A stretch of DNA of 33,307 nt, taken from contig CAIKFU010000068.1 of assembly GCA_903826775.1 (NCBI GenBank), positions 1 through 33,307 on the forward strand, given 5' to 3'. Each line of letters begins with the position of its first letter. The first letter of the stretch is position 1. The notes under the pieces were generated by a model that did not search any database, had not been told where the DNA came from, and saw nothing but the letters and a program-made list of their open reading frames with translations. Both the position numbers and the translations under genes were made by a program. Origin of the DNA: an uncultured beta proteobacterium. GTDB lineage: Bacteria > Pseudomonadota > Gammaproteobacteria > Burkholderiales > Burkholderiaceae. Below, in pieces: positions 15,959 through 24,711 of the stretch.

Positions 15959-18044
15959 TATTCATCATATCTATGACTCGACAGTCGCTACACATCTTAA
16001 GTCTATTTAATGCTGATCCCGAAAATACATCGTGCTCGCCAAGTCGATTCATCATCAACTCAACCATTTTTTGTGTTCCAAACACCTTCCCACAGCTAAC
16101 ACAATGAAACGGCTCAGCCTCATTCAGGGTCGTTTTTTGCTTTCGCTGTTCAACACTCAATAGTCGGGGTATTAAGCTAATAGCCTTCTCGGGACAGGTA
16201 ATCACACATAAGTTGCATTGAACACATTGTTTTTCAATAAAAGACAGCTTTGGCTCATCAGGATTGTCCAACAATGCCCCCTCAGGGCAACTACCAACAC
16301 AAGACATACAAAGCGTGCAGGCATCTTTGTTGATCGCTATGCCACCTATAAGAGAAGATTTTGACAGCAACACCCCCTCCTTCGGCAGAGGGAGTGTTGC
16401 GTGCTTTTGAAGATGATCTAAAACTGCTTCGAGATTCTCCCTCTTCTGGTTTCCCATAGAGAATGTAGCCTGTGGGGCGACTTTAGCCATTGGACCGCGT
16501 TTTCGCAACTTCAACATTTCGCGTGAAATAGTCGAAAAATCATCTGCGGCACTAACCTTAATTAAACTAATGCATGGCAAATGAAGGCCATAGGCTTTTA
16601 ATATTGAGTTAGCTAAATCTGCTTGCGTTTGTAGCGCTTTCGCATATGCAGGGTCTTCTTCGCCGCTCAGCAATAAAATAATTTCACCAAATCCATAACT
16701 TAAGGCAACCAACCAAAATTCGATTCCTGTCGATCCAATGTGCTCCACTCCAAAAGGCAATACAAATGCGGGCAAACCTTCGAAGTTTTCTGCATGAAGA
16801 TGTGCAGCACGGCCTAATCCTTCGATCAAGACCGTCCCGATCTCAAGACTATGAAGTAGCAACGTCGGTGGTTTGTCCTTCTCGCCGCTCCTTCCTAACT
16901 CTGCATTGTAGGCATTTAACATAACTTTTAATTGCCTGCCTTGATGTGAAGTACTGGGGTAGTTATAGCGAATTGCTCCAGACGGACATACCGTTGAGCA
17001 AGTCCCACAGCCCATGCAAAGGTTGGGATTCACATCGATTCGACCAACTCCATTTTTAAATATCGATCCAATGGCTCCAGTCGAACAAATTTCAATGCAA
17101 GAATTGCAACCGATCACGCCATTTCGGCCATGAGCGCAAACCTTGTCGTTATAAGAAAAATACTTTGGCTTTTCAAATTCACCAACCATCCCGACTAATT
17201 TTCCAGCAACCAATGATTGCTCAAACGGATCAGCACCAGGATTGAAATAACCTTGTGGATACTGACTCATCCTCATGCATGGATCGAGCCGTAAATCCAT
17301 AATCAAATCAAATTCGGCGCTGCGTTTTTTTTCAATGCGGCCAAAATTGATTGCGCCAATACCCGAACAAGCTGCCTCACATGAGCGATGAGCCTTACAT
17401 TTCAACGAATTAATTTGGAATGAATCATCGATCGCATCTTCAGGACAAACTTCTATACATGCACCACATCGAGTGCACATTTCAGGATCAATGGGATTTT
17501 CTAAATCCCAATCCACAGAAAACCGACCAAGAAACCCCTCTAATCGAGTTACGATTCCAGAGTAAATGGGATATGCTCGCTGAAGAGGTAATGTGGCTGA
17601 TTGTGTACACAACACCGAAACGTCTAATGACTCCCCCAGTCTATCCGCCCAAGGGAACGCTTGTTCTGCAGGCCCAATAATTAATAATCGACCTTGACTT
17701 TGATACTCTACAACAGGAACTGGTTCAGCTTCTGGCATCTCAGCGAGAGCAAGTAAAGCAGAAATTTTAGGGGTAGATTTTGCCGCGTCCTGAGTCCATC
17801 CTGCCACCTCTCGAATATTCACAAAACGTAAAGGGGCAATCAGGGACTTATTTGAACTTGTAGAAAGCTCTCTAAAAAGAGCGCGCTCCTGAGTGCAGGC
17901 TATTAATACCGAATCAGAACCTTCAAGTGCTTTTAGAAATGTCCCGACCTCCTGCCGACAAAGCGAAGTATGGATATCCACTCCCAAAGCTTTTCCATCA
18001 AGCGGCATAGTCCGATTGCAATCGCACACTAATTTCTGACTCAT
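15948..18044 (-). CDS. multi-cluster 4Fe-4S protein (polyferredoxin) of fdh locus
   Basis: A 698-residue cytoplasmic iron-sulphur protein. After an N-terminal domain of about 180 residues with a CDC motif (Cys7, Cys9), Cys29 and Cys50 come ferredoxin motifs at Cys190/193/196/200, a second incomplete group at Cys216/222/226, then Cys303/313/316/320 and Cys343/346/349/353. A cluster-free domain of about 220 residues follows, then Cys576/579/582/586 and Cys607/610/613/617, and finally paired Cys648/651 and Cys685/688 like a zinc ribbon. No membrane segment or signal is present. It is regularly found with DUF3305, DUF3306 and TorD next to formate dehydrogenases of beta- and gammaproteobacteria; its reaction is not known to me. 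Electron delivery or cluster supply during enzyme maturation is plausible. Its ATG overlaps the DUF3306 stop (TAATG). Confidence 0.85.
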   Translation of the reverse strand: MSQKLVCDCNRTMPLDGKALGVDIHTSLCRQEVGTFLKALEGSDSVLIACTQERALFRELSTSSNKSLIAPLRFVNIREVAGWTQDAAKSTPKISALLALAEMPEAEPVPVVEYQSQGRLLIIGPAEQAFPWADRLGESLDVSVLCTQSATLPLQRAYPIYSGIVTRLEGFLGRFSVDWDLENPIDPEMCTRCGACIEVCPEDAIDDSFQINSLKCKAHRSCEAACSGIGAINFGRIEKKRSAEFDLIMDLRLDPCMRMSQYPQGYFNPGADPFEQSLVAGKLVGMVGEFEKPKYFSYNDKVCAHGRNGVIGCNSCIEICSTGAIGSIFKNGVGRIDVNPNLCMGCGTCSTVCPSGAIRYNYPSTSHQGRQLKVMLNAYNAELGRSGEKDKPPTLLLHSLEIGTVLIEGLGRAAHLHAENFEGLPAFVLPFGVEHIGSTGIEFWLVALSYGFGEIILLLSGEEDPAYAKALQTQADLANSILKAYGLHLPCISLIKVSAADDFSTISREMLKLRKRGPMAKVAPQATFSMGNQKRENLEAVLDHLQKHATLPLPKEGVLLSKSSLIGGIAINKDACTLCMSCVGSCPEGALLDNPDEPKLSFIEKQCVQCNLCVITCPEKAISLIPRLLSVEQRKQKTTLNEAEPFHCVSCGKVFGTQKMVELMMNRLGEHDVFSGSALNRLKMCSDCRVIDMMNNDL

Positions 18045-18616
18045 TACATTTTCTTTTCAGTTTTACTCGGTATAAGAAAATCATCAGACTGATCGGCCAA
18101 ATTGTTATTTACACCCAATTGAACTTGTTCGCCTATATTTTTTTGACCTTCAGCAATCGACCCCAAAGACAATTGTTTATCAATCTCCCTAGTTTCCTTA
18201 GGATCGCCCACTTCGGCAACTTCATCTTGATTTTTGAATAATCCCAACATTTCTGATTGAACCAATTGGGAGAGTATTTCCGGTGAAATGGGATCCGGTT
18301 TTGAATAATCATCAATATAAATATCGAGCCCGTCCATGACATTAAAGTGAGGATCAGAAAAGAGTTTTTTCATTGCCGCTCTTTGAACCGTTGGATCTAC
18401 ATCGCCTTGCATGAATGCAGAAAAATCAGCGGCAGTTTTGTCTATTTTCTCCACATCATCCATTGTTGGGGTTTGCGCTGCCTCTGCATTTGCAGACTCC
18501 TCAAGCTTGACGACCAGCTTCGTGTTAGTAGCATCAGGATTAGGTTGAGCGACATCTTCAATTGAATTAGTCGATTTACGTCGAGACCATCGAGATAAAA
18601 AGCTTTTTGACATCAA
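18044..18616 (-). CDS. DUF3306 protein of fdh locus
   Basis: A 190-residue soluble, acidic protein. The family hallmarks are the basic start SFLSRWSRRK (residues 5-14) and the central DFSAFM followed by RAAMKKLFSDPHFNVMDGLD and YIDDYS (65-105). No cysteines, no export signal. Function unknown. The basic RWSRRK start beside an otherwise acidic chain looks like a docking peptide, but this is a guess. It overlaps the DUF3305 stop by 4 bp and the polyferredoxin start by 1 bp, so the three are made together. The C-terminal third (after 120) is polar and probably disordered. Confidence 0.88.
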   Translation of the reverse strand: MMSKSFLSRWSRRKSTNSIEDVAQPNPDATNTKLVVKLEESANAEAAQTPTMDDVEKIDKTAADFSAFMQGDVDPTVQRAAMKKLFSDPHFNVMDGLDIYIDDYSKPDPISPEILSQLVQSEMLGLFKNQDEVAEVGDPKETREIDKQLSLGSIAEGQKNIGEQVQLGVNNNLADQSDDFLIPSKTEKKM

Positions 18617-19167
18617 TTCTCCGCAGGTCGTACAGCGCCTTTAAACGAAGCAGGCTTTTGGCGACGCTTTGGCTCGGGATGATAATGGCTATCTACATAG
18701 CTTTGAAGCCAAGCCTTATGCTCGTCCCCCACTTTGATGGCATCAACAAACTCTCCACCATCAATCAATCTTGCAGCTTCGTTGTAACTAAGACATATTC
18801 GATGGGGTATTGCCAAGCTTACTTCAGACCTTGGAACCAATAAAGAGCGTGGCTCTAAATAAGGACTTGGATCCTCTTCCAATCTCCACATAACAAACCA
18901 ACAAGGTCCCGGAGAAGAAACATTCAGGTAATAACCCTCCGCCTCGTCAGGAAACAGCTTCAATTCATAGCCGGTAAACAACCAAGACTCACCGCAAGAG
19001 TCGCGCTCCAAAAAACGGCCCACAATTTTCCTTGACTGCCCAACTGAGACATCATCACTTCCCTGGGAAAACTGACCTAAATCAGGCAATACCTCTAGGG
19101 GAGTCCATTTAAAAGAGACCCAAGGATTATCAATAATTTGCTTACGCATCACCACTGCAAAATACAT
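18613..19167 (-). CDS. DUF3305 protein of fdh locus
   Basis: A 184-residue soluble protein of the DUF3305 family. Its landmarks are VVMRKQIIDNPWVSFKW near the N-terminus, the central GYYLNVSSPGPCWFVMWR, and SYNEAARLIDGGEFVDAI near 127-144. The C-terminal 20 residues are basic (PKRRQKPASFKGAVR). It has only three cysteines, scattered and not in a cluster motif. It nearly always pairs with DUF3306 beside formate dehydrogenases, and its role is unknown. The start is 5 bp after the mrp stop without a clear ribosome-binding site, so it likely depends on translation of mrp; an in-frame ATG six codons later is an alternative. Confidence 0.88.
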   Translation of the reverse strand: MYFAVVMRKQIIDNPWVSFKWTPLEVLPDLGQFSQGSDDVSVGQSRKIVGRFLERDSCGESWLFTGYELKLFPDEAEGYYLNVSSPGPCWFVMWRLEEDPSPYLEPRSLLVPRSEVSLAIPHRICLSYNEAARLIDGGEFVDAIKVGDEHKAWLQSYVDSHYHPEPKRRQKPASFKGAVRPAEN

Positions 19168-19172
19168 AGGTA

Positions 19173-20267
19173 TTAGGTATTCTGAACAACAATATTAGGA
19201 AATTTACTGCTCATATCTTTGGATAGGCCTGCAACGTGTATTGCGATCCTCCTAGCGATAGTTTTATAAATTGCACTAATTGCCCCATCAGGATCAGCAA
19301 CTACCGTAGGGTATCCGGAATCTGTCTGCTCTCTTATCGACAAATTCAAAGGCAAAGAACCAAGGAATGGCACACCATAATCTTCGCACATCTTTTGACC
19401 GCCTCCTTGACCAAAGATATGCTCCTCATGGCCGCAATTCGGACAAACATAAGTGCTCATATTCTCGATAATGCCGATAATAGGAATACCAACTTTCTCA
19501 AACATTTTTAGACCCTTGCGGGCATCCAACAAGGCAATATCTTGAGGGGTTGTAATAATCACCGAGCCAGTAACCGGAACTTTCTGGGATAAAGTCAACT
19601 GAATATCCCCGGTTCCTGGAGGCATGTCAACAATTAGGTAATCTAAATCGCGCCATCGGGTTTGCCGCAATAACTGCTCAAGTGCAGAAGTAACCATCGG
19701 ACCACGCCAAACCATCGGGCTATCCTCTTCAATTAGAAATCCTATTGAACTTGCCTGCAGGCCATGGCCCTCCATCGGCTCAATGGTGTTCTCCTCGATA
19801 GACTCTGGACGACCGGTAATCCCAAGCATCATTGGCTGGCTAGGACCATAGATATCCGCATCCAAGAGTCCCACATTGGCACCTTCAGCAGAAAGTGCCA
19901 ATGCCAAATTAACAGCAGTCGTTGATTTTCCGACCCCCCCTTTGCCGCTTGCAATAGCGATAATATTCTTTACTCCCGGCAATAATTTCACACCGCGTTG
20001 AACTGTGTGGGAGGCTATCTCGGTTCTTATATTTACGCTAACATTCTTTATGCCAGGTAAGTCGCGCAAAGCTGTAATGAACAGCTTTCGAATCGAATCT
20101 ATTTGACTTTTTGCCGGATAACCCAAAATAACATCAAACGATATATCGCCGTCACTGACATGTAGGTTTTTAATTGCTTTAGCCGTTACAAAATCAACGC
20201 TTGTATTTGGATCAATAATGTTTTTAAGCATTAGTTGTACCGCTTCATTACTTACAGCCACATCCAT
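19173..20267 (-). CDS. mrp: Mrp/ApbC iron-sulphur cluster carrier ATPase
   Basis: A 364-residue P-loop protein that holds and passes on [4Fe-4S] clusters to apoproteins. It has the N-terminal MIP18-like domain (about 1-85), the deviant Walker A GKGGVGKST (108-116), LLDADIYGPSQP (134-144), VDMPPGTGD (213-221) and the cluster-binding pair Cys275-x-x-Cys278. The start is uncertain: GGGAG directly abuts ATG 20267 but is 6 nt before an in-frame GTG at 20261, so the protein may begin two residues later. It is the first gene of the fdh accessory block, so here it may serve formate dehydrogenase besides general cluster assembly. Confidence 0.95.
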   Translation of the reverse strand: MDVAVSNEAVQLMLKNIIDPNTSVDFVTAKAIKNLHVSDGDISFDVILGYPAKSQIDSIRKLFITALRDLPGIKNVSVNIRTEIASHTVQRGVKLLPGVKNIIAIASGKGGVGKSTTAVNLALALSAEGANVGLLDADIYGPSQPMMLGITGRPESIEENTIEPMEGHGLQASSIGFLIEEDSPMVWRGPMVTSALEQLLRQTRWRDLDYLIVDMPPGTGDIQLTLSQKVPVTGSVIITTPQDIALLDARKGLKMFEKVGIPIIGIIENMSTYVCPNCGHEEHIFGQGGGQKMCEDYGVPFLGSLPLNLSIREQTDSGYPTVVADPDGAISAIYKTIARRIAIHVAGLSKDMSSKFPNIVVQNT

Positions 20268-20395
20268 CTCCCGTTATTGATTCTATGAGTTAAAGATAGC
20301 ATTCTAGCTACTAAATGATGAATAAAGGAAGATTAAGCGTGCAGAGCTATATTTGCTCAGTGCCAATATATAAGCCGAAAATCTAATAATTTGAA

Positions 20396-21406
20396 TTAAA
20401 ACAAGTGTAGGCTTGCATAATAAACAAGCATTGACATTAAAGCCGTGGCTGGAATTGTGAATATCCAAGCCCAAATAATATTTCCTGCAATCCCCCATCG
20501 AACCGCACTAGCCCTCTGCGTTGACCCTACGCCAACAATAGCCCCTGTAATAGTATGGGTAGTAGAAACAGGCACCCCTAAAGCCGTTGCCGCAAACAAA
20601 GTAATTGCGCCACCAGTTTCTGCACAAAAACCACCAACGGGCTTGAGCTTGGTCAATTTTTGCCCCATTGTCTTTACAATTCGCCACCCACCAAACATTG
20701 TTCCAGAAGCAATGGCAATGTAACACCCAACTATCACCCAAACTGGGGGGCTGGAACTGCCAACTTCAGCATACCCAGTAATAATCAACAAGAGCCAAAT
20801 GATGCCAATGGTTTTTTGAGCATCATTTCCGCCGTGCCCTAAACTATAGGCGCTTGCTGAAACTAACTGAAGGCGACGAAACCAGCGATCAGTTTTTGAT
20901 AAATTGGCATTTCGACAAACCCACGCCACTAACAGCATCATCAAGGATCCCAGTAAAAATCCAACCAGCGGAGAAATGAAAATAAATGCGACGGTTTTAA
21001 TAATTCCAGACCACACCAAACCGGCAAGCCCTGCCTTGGGTATCGTGGCACCAACCAATCCTCCTATCAAGGCATGCGAAGAGCTTGATGGAATGCCGTA
21101 ATACCAAGTCAACACATTCCAGATGATGGCTCCAATCAAGGCGCCAAAAATAACATGAAGATCAACCACTTCGGGATGAACGATGCCTTTCCCAACAGTA
21201 GCAGCAACACTAAGATGGAAAACAAAAACTGCGAGAAAATTAAAAAATGCTGCAAACAAGACTGCTTGCTGAGGCTTTAGAACACCGGTGGAAACAACTG
21301 TAGCAATCGCATTTGCAGCATCATGAAATCCGTTCATGAAATCAAATGCGAGCGAAAGTACTACGAGTAATACAACAACCCAAAAGGCGACCTCTATTGT
21401 TGACAA
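20396..21406 (-). CDS. pit: Pit-type inorganic phosphate transporter
   Basis: A 336-residue inner-membrane transporter with about nine or ten hydrophobic segments. It carries both inverted family repeats: GFHDAANAIATVV (26-38) and, in the second half, SLGHGGNDAQKTIG with the later PVSTTHTITGAIVG. Pit proteins import phosphate, as metal phosphate complex, using the proton gradient. The start is TTG at 21406 with AAGG overlapping the stop of the preceding gene; no ATG occurs before the first repeat. The DUF47 gene ends 11 bp upstream, the usual pairing for low-affinity phosphate transport. No Pho box is evident. Confidence 0.93.
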   Translation of the reverse strand: MSTIEVAFWVVVLLVVLSLAFDFMNGFHDAANAIATVVSTGVLKPQQAVLFAAFFNFLAVFVFHLSVAATVGKGIVHPEVVDLHVIFGALIGAIIWNVLTWYYGIPSSSSHALIGGLVGATIPKAGLAGLVWSGIIKTVAFIFISPLVGFLLGSLMMLLVAWVCRNANLSKTDRWFRRLQLVSASAYSLGHGGNDAQKTIGIIWLLLIITGYAEVGSSSPPVWVIVGCYIAIASGTMFGGWRIVKTMGQKLTKLKPVGGFCAETGGAITLFAATALGVPVSTTHTITGAIVGVGSTQRASAVRWGIAGNIIWAWIFTIPATALMSMLVYYASLHLF

Positions 21407-21417
21407 ATTGTTCTACC

Positions 21418-22065
21418 TTAGGAGTTTTCCAGAACGATGCCTTCAACCAAATTGGCAACATCCTCGCATCTATCAGTGACCTCTTCCAATAATTCGTATA
21501 TCCGTTGCAATTTAATTAATTCCCGAACCTCAATATCGTCTCTAAATAGCTTAGTAATTGCAGTAGATAAGAGTCGATCAGCATCCGACTCCAGTCGATC
21601 TATTTCATCGCAAGTCTTTAATGCAGATTTTGCCACCTCAGGGCTTGAAATATCCTTTAACATACTGACAGCATTTCTTAGACGGCTACAACACTGATTG
21701 CAAATTTCAGCCATACGCAACATTTCACCAGTCATTTGCTTGACGTTATACAAATGCATTGCTTCAACACTATTTTGAATTAAATCGGCAACATCATCCA
21801 TGGTATTAATCAAAGAAAATAATTGATCGCGATCAATTGGAGTGATAAAAGTTTTATGTAGGCGACGATGGACTTCTTTCACAACCTCGTCAGCGGCATA
21901 TTCCGCTTTATTCACAGCCTCAGAATATGGCGCTCGCAGCGTCTCATCATTATAAAATTCAATAAATTTTAAAAAAGATTCGGATGCTGAAACAATTTGA
22001 TCTGCATGCTGATTAAAAAGGACAAAGAAATTTCCATCGTGAGGCATTAACTTGCTGAAGAACAT
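21418..22065 (-). CDS. DUF47 phosphate transport regulator
   Basis: A 215-residue all-helical protein of the DUF47 (PhoU-like) family, usually encoded with Pit transporters and thought to tune them. Visible features are the opening FFSKLMPHDGNFFVLF, EVHRRLHKTFITPIDRDQLFSL (positions near 65-85) and the acidic/Asp-rich helix segments MDDVADLI and DRCEDVANLVEGIV that can bind metals. AAAGGA precedes the ATG. It is the first gene of a two-gene leftward operon with pit. Confidence 0.93.
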   Translation of the reverse strand: MFFSKLMPHDGNFFVLFNQHADQIVSASESFLKFIEFYNDETLRAPYSEAVNKAEYAADEVVKEVHRRLHKTFITPIDRDQLFSLINTMDDVADLIQNSVEAMHLYNVKQMTGEMLRMAEICNQCCSRLRNAVSMLKDISSPEVAKSALKTCDEIDRLESDADRLLSTAITKLFRDDIEVRELIKLQRIYELLEEVTDRCEDVANLVEGIVLENS

Positions 22066-22136
22066 AAATCACGATCCTTTAGGTACAAAAAATATTGGGG
22101 GGTTATGTTAATGTATCGCCATTCTAAACAAAACTA

Positions 22137-22328
22137 TCAAAGCACTGGAAAGCCCGCATCTGATATAACCTGGCGAGCGACCCCTTCATCTAAAGCCGTT
22201 TCAATCGAGACAGTCTGCAATGTTAAATCGGCGGCGACCTTGGCTTGAGGGTCATGACTGTTTACAGCCCGCGTAATCGCGTTTATGCACCCGCCACAAG
22301 TCATTCCGGAAACCTTAAAAATCAACAC
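22137..22328 (-). CDS. copZ: heavy-metal-associated (CopZ-like) copper chaperone
   Basis: A 63-residue single HMA domain with the metal-binding loop GMTCGGC near the N-terminus. Such proteins carry Cu(I) to or from a P-type ATPase. It starts with GTG at 22328, preceded by CGGAGG at 4 nt; an ATG just before it is in another frame and stops at once. It lies divergent to copA with 85 bp between the starts, so the two are probably co-regulated. Confidence 0.88.
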   Translation of the reverse strand: MLIFKVSGMTCGGCINAITRAVNSHDPQAKVAADLTLQTVSIETALDEGVARQVISDAGFPVL

Positions 22329-22346
22329 ATAACCTCCGTATTTTCT

Positions 22347-22365
22347 CTACCTAAAAACCAGGTAG
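22347..22365. promoter_or_regulatory. dyad between copZ-like and copA-like genes
   Basis: A perfect inverted repeat CTACCT (22347-22352) and AGGTAG (22360-22365) separated by 7 bp lies between the divergent copper genes. MerR-type operators such as CueR's also begin ACCT and end AGGT, but their span is longer (about 21 bp against 15 bp here), so the regulator cannot be named. No copper regulator gene is in the window. Confidence 0.35.
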
Positions 22366-22413
22366 CGACGAATTAAGCGACATTTTTATCAAATACTGTA
22401 GATTATCTTATAT

Positions 22414-24711
22414 ATGAGCACCCCAAACCAAGAAAATTCTAGCTTTTTCACCCTTGATATTGGAGGAATGACATGCGCCTCCTGTGTAAGTCGCGTTGAA
22501 AAAGCATTAATGAATACCCCGGGAGTCGAAGCGGCTACCGTAAATCTCGCAACCGAGCAGGCTCGAATTCGCTTTTTAACCCCTTCTACGGATAGCTTGG
22601 AAAAACTAATTACCGCAATCCAGAAAATGGGCTATGAAGCAAGCCCCAGTTCACCGCTAGGCGATCAATCGAACAATACTAAAAATTCTTATTGGGGTGA
22701 AAATGGCCTTGGACGTGTTTTAATCAGTTTTGCATTGTCTGCGCCAATAGCGCTGCCAATGCTTCTAATGCCGCTTGGAATTCATTGGGCATTAGCGCCT
22801 AAATGGCAATTACTACTTGCAACCCCTGTTCAGTTCTTCTTTGGTTGGCGTTTTTATCGGTCCGGCTTTAAATCCTTACTCGCAGGTATTGGCAATATGG
22901 ATCTGCTTGTTGCCCTTGGAACCAGTTCTGCCTATGGTCTTAGCGTATACGAATTGCTGAACCAGTCAAACGGACACCAACTGTATTTTGAAGGTGCCGT
23001 TGTTGTTATTAGCATGGTTCTATTAGGGAAGTGGTTGGAGGCCAAGGCCAAAAAAGAAACCGGCGAAGCAATCCGCTCCCTAAAAAAACTTTGGCCTGAA
23101 TCGGCAAAAGTGATAAATCCTTATACGTCCATCGATCAAAGCGCGAATCCAGATCAGTATCGCAATATTCCACTAGAGCAAGTTCTTCCTGGGGACCATG
23201 TTTTAGTGCTCCCTGGTGAGCGAATACCGGTTGACGGGAAAATTCTTGCTGGTATCAGCAATATAGATGAATCCCTTTTAACAGGTGAAAGCATTCCGGT
23301 CTTAAAGATGGTTGACTCAAAAGTAATTGGGGGATCCCTAAATGGAGAAAGTCTCTTAATAATAGAAGCAATGGCAGTGGGAACTGAAAGTGTTCTAGCT
23401 AAAATCATCACTCTAGTTGAGGATACCCAGACACAAAAGCCGCCCATCCAAAAATTGGTAGATCAAGTTAGTGCGATTTTTGTTCCATCCGTCATCTTGA
23501 TAGCCGTTATCAGCGCTATCGCCAATTGGATAGCGTATGACTCGATGTCCATAGCAATATTACGGTCCGTGTCGATACTAGTGATTGCCTGTCCGTGCGC
23601 GCTAGGACTTGCAACGCCAGCGGCAATAATGGCAGGAACAGGTATTGCTGCGAAATTTGGAATACTCATCAAAGACCCACAAGTGCTTGAGGAAGCCCAT
23701 CGAATTGACATTGTCGTCTTTGATAAAACCGGAACCATCACCGTCGGGGACCCATCACTAACTGCGATTATTCCTTTTGAAATAAATCCATCAGAAATGC
23801 TACTGAATGAAATTCTTTCAACAACAGCCGGCCTGCAATTGGGTAGCGAGCATCCTTTGGCAAAAGCGCTACTAGCAGCAGTCAAAATAAAAGGATTGCA
23901 GCCCATCTCATCTGTGGATAACAAAGCAATTCCAGGCATTGGATTGCAAGGTAAGCCCAGCGCGGGTTTATGGGCAAATAAAAACCTATGTATTCAGAGT
24001 GTTCAATCTTTAAAAAATCACCCTCAATACGAGCTAATCAATGAATATGCTCAAACCCAATTTGAGGCTGGGCAAACCGTTTCAGCATTAATTGACGTCG
24101 ACCTTGAACAAACACCATTAGCCATTATTGCATTCGGAGACACTGTAAAACCGAATGCCAAAACCACAATTAAATCTTTACATTCACTTGGGATTAAAAC
24201 GGCAATGATTTCTGGCGATAATATTGCAGCCGCAAATAAAGTGGGCAAATCAATTGGTATTGGCAAGGTTTACGCTCAAATCATGCCTGCCTATAAAGCT
24301 GAAATTATCAAAGACCTCCAAACAAAGATTCACAATAGCGGCAATATTAAAAGGCACTGGGTCGCTATGATTGGCGATGGCATAAATGATGCCCCTGCTT
24401 TGGCAGCTGCAGACATTGGCATGGCAATGTCAACAGGCACAGATGTTGCCATGCAGGCTGCAGGCATAACATTGATGCATGGAGATCTAAATCTCGTTAT
24501 TGATGCAATTGACATCTCCAAACGAACCTGGAATAAGATCAGACAAAACTTATTTTGGGCGTTTATTTTTAATGCAATCGGCATCCCTCTTGCAGCACTT
24601 GGTCTTCTTTCACCAGCCTTAGCAGGAAGCGCAATGGCTCTATCTAGTTTCTTCGTATTAAGCAATGCCCTGTTATTAAAACAGTGGAAACCAACGAGTT
24701 TTACCCGCTAA
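22414..24711 (+). CDS. copA: copper-exporting P1B-type ATPase
   Basis: A 765-residue P-type ATPase that exports Cu(I) to the periplasm. It has one N-terminal HMA domain with Cys21-x-x-Cys24 (GMTCASC), eight predicted membrane helices, the transport site Cys393-Pro-Cys395, the phosphorylation site Asp437 in DKTGT, the HP motif (SEHPLAKAL) and the hinge GDGINDAPALAAADIG. The CPC motif and the HMA domain place it in the Cu(I) group. No Shine-Dalgarno is visible before the ATG and an A/T-rich block (GATTATCTTATAT) abuts it, so a short leader is possible. Its stop overlaps the stop of the convergent DUF3047 gene. Confidence 0.95.
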   Translation: MSTPNQENSSFFTLDIGGMTCASCVSRVEKALMNTPGVEAATVNLATEQARIRFLTPSTDSLEKLITAIQKMGYEASPSSPLGDQSNNTKNSYWGENGLGRVLISFALSAPIALPMLLMPLGIHWALAPKWQLLLATPVQFFFGWRFYRSGFKSLLAGIGNMDLLVALGTSSAYGLSVYELLNQSNGHQLYFEGAVVVISMVLLGKWLEAKAKKETGEAIRSLKKLWPESAKVINPYTSIDQSANPDQYRNIPLEQVLPGDHVLVLPGERIPVDGKILAGISNIDESLLTGESIPVLKMVDSKVIGGSLNGESLLIIEAMAVGTESVLAKIITLVEDTQTQKPPIQKLVDQVSAIFVPSVILIAVISAIANWIAYDSMSIAILRSVSILVIACPCALGLATPAAIMAGTGIAAKFGILIKDPQVLEEAHRIDIVVFDKTGTITVGDPSLTAIIPFEINPSEMLLNEILSTTAGLQLGSEHPLAKALLAAVKIKGLQPISSVDNKAIPGIGLQGKPSAGLWANKNLCIQSVQSLKNHPQYELINEYAQTQFEAGQTVSALIDVDLEQTPLAIIAFGDTVKPNAKTTIKSLHSLGIKTAMISGDNIAAANKVGKSIGIGKVYAQIMPAYKAEIIKDLQTKIHNSGNIKRHWVAMIGDGINDAPALAAADIGMAMSTGTDVAMQAAGITLMHGDLNLVIDAIDISKRTWNKIRQNLFWAFIFNAIGIPLAALGLLSPALAGSAMALSSFFVLSNALLLKQWKPTSFTR

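Noticed and set aside
23463..23939. 158-codon frame antisense to copA
   Set aside because: Ser/Ile-rich shadow of a well-supported P-type ATPase frame.
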